From NCBI GenBank assembly GCA_002914805.1, contig JXTB01000065.1, positions 796,436-860,435 on the forward strand: DNA of 64,000 nt, written 5' to 3'. The notes beneath the pieces are model-generated. The model was given only the letters and a program-made list of their open reading frames with translations. It did no database searches and was not told the origin of the DNA. This document shows positions 37,217 through 47,770 of the stretch, piece by piece (the first letter of the stretch is position 1; each line of letters starts with the position of its first letter). The DNA comes from Parasponia andersonii (lineage: Eukaryota > Streptophyta > Magnoliopsida > Rosales > Cannabaceae). A program made the translations under genes and the position numbers.

Positions 37217-38050
37217 TGTCACGCTCTATTCCTGAAGACGTGTGCCGCATACTTATAAGATAAAACCTTATAAATATGCAAGGTATCTATCTATAATCCA
37301 CAAAAATAAAAAAGAATTAATCTCCAATAAATACCAATAAATCATAAATAATTCAATAATTCCGCTAAATCTTCAAATATTCAAAATAAATATTATAAAC
37401 TAAGAGCTATAGTTAATATATTAATATAAATTAACCTTTCAAGTCTTTATAATATCTTTATAAGACATAATACTTTCGTACTAAATTCTGAATATCAAAA
37501 CATCTCAAGTACTACTTAACAATTTCTCTTTGGTCAAATCATTTACTGATGATCCTAAAAAAATCTGAGAAGTGGAAAATAAAATGGTAAGTTAGATGCT
37601 CAGTAAGTAACCAATAACCTTAACTAGTTAGATCAAATATATATTCTTTAAAAAGGCTCAATAATATATTTCAAAACAAAATTAATTTCAGAATATAATA
37701 ATTTTGGAAAGTCACTTTAATTAAAAAAAACATGAAGTAGGTTTTTAAAATCTATCATTTCATTCTTATTCAATATTCAGTAATACTTTCAAATCATTTC
37801 TCAATAGTTTTTTTGGAAACTATGATCACACTTAACCCATGTAACTAGGTTCATGTTTACTACACTTAATCCCTATAACTAGGTCCATATTTACTACATT
37901 TAACCTATGTAACTAAGTCCATATTCAGTACGTATTGTCTATATATAACTCGTGCGGAATGGGCTCACATTATATACTTATTGAAGAGAGTTTCAAAATA
38001 CATTCATATATAATAATAGTTCAAAAACAATTTTACTTTTCTCATTATGT
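37217..38050 (-). repeat. LTR-like direct repeat, copy 2 (probable 5' LTR on the minus strand)
   Basis: Second copy of 34701-35590, diverged by substitutions and small indels. It has about one 35-bp subrepeat unit fewer (37845-37940). The true LTR may run further right: a TATA-like GGATATAAAAGACC on the minus strand lies near 39290. I see no matching partner for that part in copy 1. Confidence 0.65.
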
Positions 38051-39640
38051 CATTGTAATCATTCCAAAATAGTTTTCATATACAATATTCAATAACAACA
38101 TCATATGCTTGATCTATATTTTTGTGCAAAACAATTATCAATTAGAATCACAATACTTTTTAGATAAAGTGATTATTTCAGTAAAAAATAAATAACTTAT
38201 TTGCAAAAAAGTATATTTTCACTTGAAATAATATTTTTAATAAAATACTCGATAAACATGAGTTTATTATAAACAATAAAATATTTAGTTTTTGTACAAA
38301 AAGTTATTAGAAAAGACAAAAGATTACTTATCTAATTCGCTTTGTCTATTTAGCCAAAATGAACAATATAATTGTTTAAGCACCTATTATTACATAAACC
38401 ACATATATAAGAATCACAACAATAAAAACATACTCTAATTATACCAATAATAATAACTATTTGTTGTCCATATATCTATTATGATCAACTCTATTGTTCC
38501 CCCGATAATGTTAATTTCTCAAAATTTACAACCATTCTAACCTATCTCCAAAAATCATCAAAAATAGGGAACAAGTTCTACTAATGATGGAGGTCCTAAA
38601 AGTACTAAAAATGTGGCTATGGGGTCCATAGATTAGCCTCATGCAGTCAGATAAGCTGCTGTCATGATTTGCTAACAGTGTCCAAAATTTCAGATTTTTC
38701 CAGATTCGTAGTGCTCACTTCAGAAGGTTATAAATATATAATTATAAGTCCATTTTTGACGAATTATATACTGTTTGAAAGCTTATCGAATAACTTTTAA
38801 CCATACAAAATATTGCACAATCAGATAATTGAAAGACATTGAAAAGTGGATTGTAACACTCTGCTATACTTTTCTATCCTACCTAAACTTAAAAATTTAT
38901 AACTTTCAATCCACACAGCCATATTATGTAATTTTGGTCTTGTTTAAAATATAAAATCAAGAGAGTTCATCCTCTATCAAATTTATCTCCATAGTTTATA
39001 AATCATTAATGAGCAATTCAAAATCCTGATTCTAAATATTCAAGTTTAATCACGAAATCAACTAATTGGTTAATAGTTTATACCTTTATAATGAGTCTCA
39101 ATAATCCATAACAACATCAATCTTCTTCTTTTTCTTATTCTCGTAATAATAGAGTTGTCTCCTCTCTTTCTCTATTTTTAAGAAAAATTGAGCAAATTAT
39201 TAGACTATTAGGATTTCCTAGAGAGAAATATTTAATTACTAAATTAACCCTAGAAATTACTATTAATTTAGGACTGTATGGTCTTTTATATCCTTATATT
39301 ATTTATTTAATATGAATAATTCTTTTTTATGTTTTTTCCCTTTGTGCTGGTTGTCACAAGATCAACCGCGTGCTACTAGACGAATAAGAAAATTCACTCG
39401 TTCAGGGCTCACAAAACCGGCCGCAGATAAATAGAGCTTAGAGCCATCGGTTTTAGGAAACTATCACATAACTTTGAGAAGGGAGTAAAATCAAATAAGG
39501 GATGAGATTAGAAAATCAATCAATATGATCCCTGTCAAGTCTCTACCTTATATCTCTGGCAACAATATATTGTTAGCTTTATGAGATCATTTAATTCCTC
39601 TCCTCTCTTCTAACATCAAAGAAATTTTAACAATGGAGCA
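38051..39640. other. repeat-derived or intergenic sequence, non-coding
   Basis: AT-rich. Possibly the remaining part of the right LTR up to about 39357, where GTCACA occurs. No coding frame recognised. Confidence 0.35.
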
Positions 39641-39688
39641 ATATGAATTTAACTCTACTCATCTCATCATAGAATCCTACATTGAAGT

Positions 39689-40282
39689 TTATTTTACGAA
39701 TGGCACCCCGGAAGGAACTCCTCGAGCATATTCATCATATTGTGCGCCAAATAACTTCCTCAGGGAATTCTCTTCAAGAAGTATCCGTTCATACAAGAAG
39801 CGCCAAATGACATTTGATGCTCGAATTGTTGACAATGGACTACAAAGCATTATCTGAATACCAACTGACCAAATCAAGTAACCAGAATATCCCGGATGAC
39901 GCATGTATTTATAGATTCCATGCGTAACAAGTTGGTGATTCACGTCGCGACTAGTCCTAATTTGATGTGTGAATGCATAACCAGCTGTTATCATCGCTAT
40001 CTTACGTATGATTTCGCCTGTTATAGCCATCAACAGCCCCAAGTTGCTAATCCACAAGAGCTCCTTTAGCTCAGGGACTAAGAAAACTTCAATGAAATAC
40101 TCCGACAGCGCAAAGATCATGTCGAAAAGATAAGTTTTGTTGAAAAGAAGAATTTGGAGAGTAGCCTTCGGATTACCACGAAAGATAATTGCTAATACAC
40201 ACTCAGAAATTTGAAAAAAGAGCTCCGCCAAAAACATCTGTGACAACTGTCTACGAACTATGGGAGTGAAGACTTGTGTCAT
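39689..40282 (-). CDS. ICMT: protein-S-isoprenylcysteine O-methyltransferase
   Basis: Endoplasmic-reticulum membrane enzyme that methylates the C-terminal prenylated cysteine of CaaX proteins, using S-adenosylmethionine. The coding part is one 197-aa exon, the full length usual for plant ICMTs. Several hydrophobic segments are visible at about residues 15-35, 55-70 and 78-98. The C-terminal half carries the conserved catalytic region: RHPGYSGYLIWSVG (about 128-141) and LLEENSLRKLFGAQYDEYA (about 168-186), ending GVPSGVPFVK. The AG acceptor CTCAG sits three bases before the ATG, and a donor CAG/GTACTC lies at 40854/40853. This implies a 5'-UTR intron at 40286-40853 and a non-coding first exon starting above 40855. 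Arabidopsis ICMTA/ICMTB are the remembered relatives. No lesion. Confidence 0.95.
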   Translation of the reverse strand: MTQVFTPIVRRQLSQMFLAELFFQISECVLAIIFRGNPKATLQILLFNKTYLFDMIFALSEYFIEVFLVPELKELLWISNLGLLMAITGEIIRKIAMITAGYAFTHQIRTSRDVNHQLVTHGIYKYMRHPGYSGYLIWSVGIQIMLCSPLSTIRASNVIWRFLYERILLEENSLRKLFGAQYDEYARGVPSGVPFVK

Positions 40283-40285
40283 TTT

Positions 40286-40930
40286 CTGAGTTTAGTTTGG
40301 ACGTAAAATTAATTAAGAGCATAAGAAGGGTTATAAAGAGAATAAAGCATAGAGAACTAATTATAAGCAAGCGATTAACAATAAATGAAATTATTACAAG
40401 AATACATTTCATATTGTATGAACTTCGTGATGTTGGAGAGCAGCCAAATTGTGTACTTTTTTTAAGTAGGGAAAACAAAAGGAAATTCATATCTCTAAAT
40501 TAATGAAAAATGAAAAAAAAAAAAAAAAGAAAAAGAAAAGGACAAATTAGCTAGGATGCAAATTCAACAACGTAATGATTCAACGTTATATATATATATA
40601 TATATATAAAGAGGATAATTTATCAAAAATTCATATGAATAATAAACCCATATGAAGCAACAACCTCAGTTAGAGTTTTCAACAAAATCCAGACTTTGTG
40701 TAGTAAACATAGATAATTGGAATCTGAACAAACACTTTCTAAGATTTTAAAACAAAAACCAGAATTCTATTCAGCACCTTACTCAATTCAAAGGAGAAAA
40801 AAAAAAAATAGAAACCAAAAAAGAAAAACAAAATAGGAAAACAAAGAGAGTACCTGCTGCGTGGAAGTGACCGGGCATCGACGTACAGACTACTCAGTAG
40901 ATTAGGTTGTGCAAGGTAAGAAGAATTGGC
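40286..40930 (-). promoter_or_regulatory. ICMT 5'-UTR intron (40286-40853) and leader exon
   Basis: Minus-strand reading gives CACGCAGCAG/GTACTCTC as donor and AAACTCAG/AAAATG as acceptor. The leader exon covers at least 40854-40900. A (TA)n run lies inside the intron at about 40586-40608. It is predicted from splice consensus only. Confidence 0.6.
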
Positions 40931-41738
40931 GAAAATGAGGTAGTGAAAATATACACTGCTAGGATTTTGTTGTTTGATTAAAAATGGGGATATTGGTGTT
41001 TAGTTTGGTACTAAAAATTGAAGTTATAACTTTGGTAGGTTTGAAGTTTTCTTGTTACTGTCTAGCAAATATTACTTTCATAGTAACCAATGCTAAATTT
41101 TTTAAAGCAGATAATTATAGGTCTAAAGTTTACTTGTTACTCTCTTACAAAGATTGCGTTTATGTGATTGTCGAAAATGAAGTTGTTTCCATGATTTTGA
41201 GGTGTATGCATGCCGTGTAATGTATTTGTTAATGAATGAATTGATGGGGGAATGTCAGTTATATCAATTGTTATATCAATTCTGAGAACATTTTGTTTTA
41301 TGTTAATTATCAATAGGTGTTTTTATGTGAGGTGTTTATGATATCTGTTTCAAAATGAGAAACCACGAAGGGGATTTGAAGATTGGGCTTCTTTTCTTTC
41401 TTATTAAAAAAAATAAAAATAAATTCCCATCTTGAATAAAGGCTTTCATCTCCTATTTTTCCAGGTTATCATTTTTAAAAGGGAAAAATGAAGTCCTTTT
41501 TGAAAAGAGAAAACTTTTGCACATAAGCATTGGTGTGAATGAAGATTTAGATTTTTTTTATCTGTACTTGTTTTTAGTTAAATTTCCCATCTTGAAGGTT
41601 TTCTACTCCTACTTTCACAAGTTATCAATTTTAAAAGGAAAAGCAATAGAAAAAAGAGCTTTTGCAAAGCATTGGAGTTTTAGTGCTAACCGAACGATTT
41701 TTTTTTTTTTTTTCTTTCTTTGTTTTTGGGTGTTAGAT
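40931..41738. other. intergenic region between divergent ICMT and hAT-derived genes
   Basis: Contains the outward-facing 5' regions of both neighbours. A short duplicated phrase occurs near 41422 and 41580 (AATTTCCCATCTTGAA and similar, with TTATCA(T/A)TTTTAAAAGG). A T run just before 41738 may be an intron or leader end. No other coding frame. Confidence 0.45.
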
Positions 41739-43302
41739 ATGTCGGGCAATGGTGAAAGAGATAAAGCTGTTGATCCTAAAATGAATCAGCAAGAAGTTGA
41801 TTCTGAAAGTAGTGATAGCAATGATGATATAGATTCGGATGATGGGCACGAATTTGATGCAAAGAAAGCTGTTTCTGCTATTGCCAAAATGGTTTGCACT
41901 TGGGAAGTCGATCCTCTGAATATCGCAAGTGTTTTTTTTGAAAGCTTGCCGAATGCGCTTGATCCTCGATTTCAGGTCGATTTTACTGCTGTTGTGACCG
42001 AGTGTGTGGCGACCTTTCGAAAGGAGAAGGCAAAAATAATGGAAAAGTTGGGGAGTCTTGAAGGGGAGATTAGTGTTTCAGCTGACGTAAGGAGGATTTA
42101 TCATTTGTGTGTTTTCATTGCATTTTATTGCTGAAAATTGGAGTTTGAAGAATCGGGTGATCAAGTTCTGTTCCCTTGTGGAACCAATCAATATTTCGCC
42201 TTGGGATGCCATTGTTGAGTCGTTGAAAGATTTGTGAATCAAGAACAAATTGTCCACAGTTACTTTGACTTCTTTTTATGATGATGATACGTTTGATTAC
42301 GTCAAGGAACGTGTTCAAGATAAGAACAAACTCTCATTGAATGGAAGGCTGTTTTGGGTTTACTGTTGTGGCTATTGTATCAACCAAACGGTTCAGTATG
42401 CATTTGGGCAAGTGGAAGACATTATAGACAAGATACGTCTGCTGTATAATCCGAAATCACTACCTTTATGGTACCTCATAAGTTATAAGTTGAAAAATAC
42501 TCTTGAGTTATGGTCCATGGGGGAATTCTCTTCAAAATATGTTACAGATAAATATGATGTACCCTCTTCTAAGGAATGGAAGCGAGTTGAATATATTTGC
42601 AAAATTGTGGACAGCATTCACAAAGTGGCAGATGGGTTATTCCAAAGAGAACATGTCACTGCTAATCTCTGTCTTTATTTGGTCCACGAGATTCGGGCAA
42701 TTCTGGCTCCGATCTCCATTCAATCCGAGAGTTTTGAAGGAACTACAGCTAAAGGAATGTTGGAGCAGCTTGACAAGTGTTGGAACGACATGTTCTTGGT
42801 CTTGGCAATAACTGCAGTGCTGAACCCTCGGTTCAAGATGAAGTACATAGAATATACTTGGTCAGAAGTATGGGGAATGGATTATGGCATTTCAAAAGCC
42901 AAGACTGTTTCTGATGCCATTCACAACTTGTTTGATGATTATGCGACCTGTTTTCCTGTGAAGCCCTCAAGTAGTTCATCTTCTTCAACTTCGATGCAAT
43001 CTCAGAATGTGGATACGAAATCAGAACTGGTGTGGTACTTCGAACAACCAGTTCTGCCTTGGAGCGACTATTTTGTTGTATTGGATTGGTGGAAGACCGC
43101 AAGTATTTAGTACCCTATACTTGCAAGGATGGCTCGTGATATATTGGCCATATCAATGTCACTTACTACCTCAGATGATGTGTTTTACACTGAACCAAGG
43201 CCCGTTGATGAACGTTTGACTAGCCTGAATTTGAAATCGGTGAATGTCTGGGTTTGTACTCGAAGCTGGTTCAACAAGGATTCAACTTCGATGAGTATTT
43301 GA
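41739..43302 (+). pseudogene. hAT-type transposase-derived gene (RICESLEEPER/DAYSLEEPER-like), broken
   Basis: The ATG at 41739 opens an acidic N-terminus (SESSDSNDDIDSDDGHEFD) with no BED zinc finger. A region like the N-terminal part of the hAT RNase-H-like fold follows: VSADV, then after a frameshift near 42090 AENWSLKNRVIKFC. An in-frame TGA at 42235-42237 comes next, then a 286-aa stretch (42250-43110) with GRLFWVYCCGYCINQTVQYA, LPLWYLISYKL, VLNPRFKMKYIEY and VLDWWKTASI. An in-frame TAG at 43108-43110 separates this from YPILARMARDILAISMS, RLTSLNLKSVNVWVCTRSW, the C-terminal hAT dimerisation segment. The frame closes at 43300-43302. I saw no hAT terminal repeats, so it may descend from a domesticated transposase gene that has since decayed. 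Stop readthrough or assembly error could restore parts. Confidence 0.8.
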
Positions 43303-43791
43303 CCGGCTGTTAGTACAATTCCCATCTCTGCTTATTCTCTTTTCTTTTTTTTTTGTCCCCCCTATCATTTTGGTTTATTAATTTCTTGAATAGAAAAATG
43401 TTTCCTAAGGTGAAAAGAATTAGTAGTTTGGTTAACTTTCTGGTCTACTTGATATTGTCTGACAGGTACTGTTGGTTACCTGCGGCTTTTGATCTGCCCA
43501 TAATTGGTTTAAGTGGTTTTTCTACCCTCGAAGGCTGGATGCTGTAAAATTCACATAGAGCTTGCTTTTTCTTACATATGCAACAATGCATTGTCATCTA
43601 CAAATTTACAAGCTTGTGTTTCTTTGTTTAGTAAAATGTAAAGGGCATTTTACTAGGCGACTCTTAATCTTTTTAAGTTGGAAAAGTATTTGACTTTTAA
43701 TTTTGATGTTATTGTTCTGTTTAGGTAATGGAATGATGCAATGTGTTCAACATCACAGTTTTATGTGTTTCTTTTCCTTTTTCTGTGCTCT

Positions 43792-43832
<41 letters not shown>

Positions 43833-44845
43833 TGTCACGATCATACGTATATATTAGTCGTGTGGTATGGTAATATGTGATACATAAACCCGAGAGCCAC
43901 TAACTAATACTAGGCAAAAGAAAAATATGACCTGCAAGTTTATTTATTTATTATTCCCCTCACCCCAAATCCTCCCTTGTGCCGATCAATTTTAGGCCAT
44001 ATTTTTCTTGGAATCTCTAAAGTACCCCTGCTACTTTTTTTTTTTTTTTTAATTCTTATCTCTTTTATGTCTGTCCATTCTAAAATAATACCATTTTCTG
44101 TTTCGATTGATTTGGTTGGTCTGTTTCGACCTGTTTAAATCAAGACAATTTTGACCTTGTGTGAAAAAATTAGCTTTCAATTGACAATTATTTTAGGGGT
44201 GAATTTTTGGAGAAAAAAAAGTTCCTAAACTGCAACGTATTACTTGTAAAAACAAGATTATTCATTTGAGAAATTTACAACTCAAAAGAGACTAACGTAA
44301 ATTTTCCTGTTTATTTTTTACATGCACGTCGATAACTGCGATAATCATAAAACAGCAGATTTTTCTCTGTGAAGTTTTATCTGGAACTTGGTTACCTCAC
44401 AACTTTACCGAAGTAGGTACTACTTAGACCGTATATAAAAGTAGAAATTTTAAGAGTTTCATTGTCATGGAACCACCCGTTATGTAGCTATAGTATATAA
44501 GCCTCCAATTAAGACCAACAAAAAAAGCAACGCCAATTCATTTATTCAATCAATCTGCATCTGAAATTAACATTCTTTCTAAAGCTCCTAAGAAAATAAC
44601 AATAGTTTTACGGCATTAAGTACTTGATAATTTGCAATTATTTGGGTCCTTCTACCTCCACAATAATTGAATCCTGTGACCTCCCCACTATATGGTTTTT
44701 GTATTGTAATTAATCTAACATTATTCTATGTACGAATGTACACCAATGATTAATCTGAGAAAAATCAAAACTTTTCCACAGCTATGATCCACATCAAAAC
44801 AGCTCCACCAAGACGACCATTGGAGTACTTCATCTGATTGATGTG
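43303..44845. other. intergenic between hAT-derived gene and PPR gene
   Basis: No coding frame. It contains a (TA)n run at about 43795-43829. The right part probably includes the 3' UTR of the minus-strand PPR gene. Confidence 0.5.
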
Positions 44846-47245
44846 CTATATCTCAATCCAACTGCATCCAATGTCTTTTGAAACACCTCTTTCTACCATG
44901 CCCCTCCTTACTTTTCCAGCATCTTCCCAAAGACCCCCTTCAGAATAAACCTTCGACAATAGTATATAAGGTGCATCATCCTCCGGTACCAACTGAAGTA
45001 ACTTCTCAGCAGTCCATTCTCCCAGCTCCCTGTTCCCATGTATCCTACAGCCACTAAGCAAGGATCTAAATATTGCAGGCCAAGGAGCAAAGGGCATTTC
45101 TTCTATGATCTGTCTAGCATTTTCAAGCCGTCCATTTCTCGAAAGCATGTCAACTAAGCAACCATAGACATCTTGAGATGGTTCCATCTTGTAATCTAAG
45201 ATCATTGACTCGAACAACACACAGCCTTCGTCAACAAGACCCATATGACTACAAGCAGATATTACTGACACAAAAGTGGCTTGGCTGAGCTGAAGATTAG
45301 CTGACTTCATTGTCTTAAAGATTTCCATGGCTTCTGCAATAAGACCATGTTGAGCATAAGCCATGATCATGGTATTAAATATAACTACATCGTTCAATCC
45401 AAATGACTGACTATACGCCATTTTCGCACTATCTATGTTTCCGCATTTTGCATAAGCATCTATAATCCCACTAGCAACAAATACTTGTCTTTCAAGTCCA
45501 ATTTTGACGACATGGGAATGAACAGTTTTTGTGAGGTGATAACTGGAAATCCTGGCACAATAATTCAATATGCTGCCCAAAATAAACTCATCAAGTTTCC
45601 CACCAGCTTCCATCATATTGTTGAGTAGTCTGATGGCTTCGTACATGTGTCCTCGATGCACCAATGCAGATATCATAGTTCCCCAAGACACAGAATCTAA
45701 TCTATCAAACCCATTAAAAAATTGGAAGGAATCATCTAATAACCCAAAATTAACATAGCCATTAATTAGTAAACTACAAACATATCCATTAGAAGAGAAA
45801 CCACACTTGATAATAGCACAATGAATATGCTCAAAAATCCATTGGTTTTCACTTTGGAAACAAGATTCCAATATGCTGGAGAAGGTATATTCATTTGATT
45901 CAACTCCTAAGCTCCATAATTTAAGAAAAATCTTAAGGCCTTCCAGATAACAATGATTTAAGCTATACCCAGAAATCAACTGATTCCAAGTAGTTATGTC
46001 TTTACAATATATGTTGTCAAACAATAGACGTGCCTTCTCCATAGCCTTACATCTAGAAAACATATTGATAAGTGAGTTTGTGACATTAACTTCATCATGG
46101 AGCCCAAATTGTATAGCAAGACAGTAGAATTGAAGTCCAAGATCAAGACCAAGTACCTCTCCGCATAGTCTGAACAAGACCGAAAAAGTGATACGGTTAG
46201 GCTTTATTCCTTCTAGCATAAAGTCATGGAACAAGCTCACAATTTCTCTTGCATCCTTATCTTGAGAGAGCAAGGAAAATACAGTGTTCCATGAAATAAC
46301 ATCTTTTTTTCTTATCCTGTGAAAAACCTTCAAAGCGGAGCCCTTCCTTTCATTCCTAAAGTACATATCCATTAGACAGTTCATCAACGAAGTACTATAT
46401 TCCACATCACTTTTGATTATCAACCCATGAATTTGTTTTCCATACTCTGCTTTTCCCACTACAGAACAACCCTTAAGAGCATTAACAAAAGTAAAGCAAT
46501 CCAAGCTTATCCCTTTATGCAGCATTAAAGAAAAAACGTTCAAGGCTTCATCGCCACGTCCGCATTGCACGTATCCTCCAATCATAACGTTCCAACAACC
46601 AACATCGAGATTGGGCATGGACTCAAACACTCTTTCGGCCAATTGAATGTCTTCCAACTTAGCATACATGCTTAAAATAGAACCACCCACATAAAAGTTC
46701 TGTTCAATCCCCATTTTCACAGCATAACAATGAATACTCAAGCCAAATTCGTAGGCTCCCAGAGTAGCACACGCCTTTAACACACTTCCAAAACTGAATT
46801 CATTTGGTCTCAACCCACTTCTTACCAGTTCCAAATAAAACTCCAAACCCAATTCATGCTCTCCCTTCTGAACCGCACCCGAGATCATCAAAGTCCAAGA
46901 AACAAGGTTTCTCTCAGTCATTTCATCAAACACCTTATACCCATCCTTGAAAACCCCGCATTTCGCGTACATTTTCATCAAATTGTTCTGTGAGAAAATA
47001 TCATCAACTAGTCCCAACCTGATGACATGGGCATGAATTTGAGTACCAAGAAAATATGATTTTAAATTCTCAGAGAGGGAGAGAGCAGTGGCAATGGAAA
47101 CTGGGTCTTTCTCTACCAAGAGATTAGAGCATCGAGGACTGGATTCAGAACAGCAGAGTTGAAGTTGGCCTGTGATGAGTGAATGGAACTGAAAAGTTTT
47201 TTTGGCAGAAAGAATGGAACTTCTTATTAGTCCACAGCATCTCAT
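44846..47245 (-). CDS. pentatricopeptide repeat protein, PLS class with E motif
   Basis: A single uninterrupted 799-aa frame. After an N-terminal region of about 60 residues without repeats (a plausible organelle transit peptide, MRCCGLIRSSILSAKK), it is built of about 20 PPR motifs of alternating lengths. Typical phrases are NNLMKMYAKCGVFKDGYKVF, LVSWTLMISGAVQKGE, CWNVMIGGYVQCGRGDEAL and VDMLSRNGRLENARQIIEEM. The C-terminus is an E-type tail (YILLSKVYSEGGLWEDAGKV ending GCSWIEI) that stops without a complete E+ or DYW domain. The family binds organellar RNA and acts in C-to-U editing, splicing or stability; the target here cannot be read off. The start at 47245 gives the longest frame. Intronless, as usual for the family. 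No lesion. Confidence 0.95.
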   Translation of the reverse strand: MRCCGLIRSSILSAKKTFQFHSLITGQLQLCCSESSPRCSNLLVEKDPVSIATALSLSENLKSYFLGTQIHAHVIRLGLVDDIFSQNNLMKMYAKCGVFKDGYKVFDEMTERNLVSWTLMISGAVQKGEHELGLEFYLELVRSGLRPNEFSFGSVLKACATLGAYEFGLSIHCYAVKMGIEQNFYVGGSILSMYAKLEDIQLAERVFESMPNLDVGCWNVMIGGYVQCGRGDEALNVFSLMLHKGISLDCFTFVNALKGCSVVGKAEYGKQIHGLIIKSDVEYSTSLMNCLMDMYFRNERKGSALKVFHRIRKKDVISWNTVFSLLSQDKDAREIVSLFHDFMLEGIKPNRITFSVLFRLCGEVLGLDLGLQFYCLAIQFGLHDEVNVTNSLINMFSRCKAMEKARLLFDNIYCKDITTWNQLISGYSLNHCYLEGLKIFLKLWSLGVESNEYTFSSILESCFQSENQWIFEHIHCAIIKCGFSSNGYVCSLLINGYVNFGLLDDSFQFFNGFDRLDSVSWGTMISALVHRGHMYEAIRLLNNMMEAGGKLDEFILGSILNYCARISSYHLTKTVHSHVVKIGLERQVFVASGIIDAYAKCGNIDSAKMAYSQSFGLNDVVIFNTMIMAYAQHGLIAEAMEIFKTMKSANLQLSQATFVSVISACSHMGLVDEGCVLFESMILDYKMEPSQDVYGCLVDMLSRNGRLENARQIIEEMPFAPWPAIFRSLLSGCRIHGNRELGEWTAEKLLQLVPEDDAPYILLSKVYSEGGLWEDAGKVRRGMVERGVSKDIGCSWIEI

Positions 47246-47691
47246 GGACTGTCACTCGAATTTCACTCTGTTTTTTTGTTTGTGGGCTGTTCGCTTTTTT
47301 CGGCTCTAAATTCTCATTTTCACAATATTGTACATGAGTTTAATCATTTAGGGGCCAATAAGATTGTTAATCTTGAATTTAAACTTACTGCCAATGACAA
47401 TATAAAAAAAAAAAATTAATTGCGAAATCCATCTTCCATTTTACATTTGGTGACCATAATGGTCGTTTAGTGTATGAAAAGAAAAAAAAAAAAAAGAAAA
47501 GAAAAAGATCACTCAATATAAAAATAATACTCACGTAAGTTATTTTGTAAATAAAATTTTGGGTATAACTTTTCCTCTTTTAAATCATTTTGGCCAAATA
47601 CGCTTAAATTTAGCCACCTACTAATAGTACATGAGAACATCAATCTCTTTTTTTTTAAAGAAGAAAAGATGTGATAGGGTAAGAGGGTGAC

Positions 47692-47770
47692 TTACCCTTA
47701 TTATCGAGGTGGTGGACCCATATGTTACAATTACCCCTATTATCTAGGTAGTGGACCCATATGTTACAAT
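47692..47770. repeat. 39-bp tandem duplication
   Basis: Two units of TTACCC(T/C)(T/C)ATTATC(G/T)AGGT followed by (G/A)GTGGACCCATATGTTACAA, upstream of the PPR gene. Confidence 0.9.

Noticed and set aside
39633-39857. 74-aa plus-strand frame
   Set aside because: Complement of the ICMT C-terminal coding sequence.
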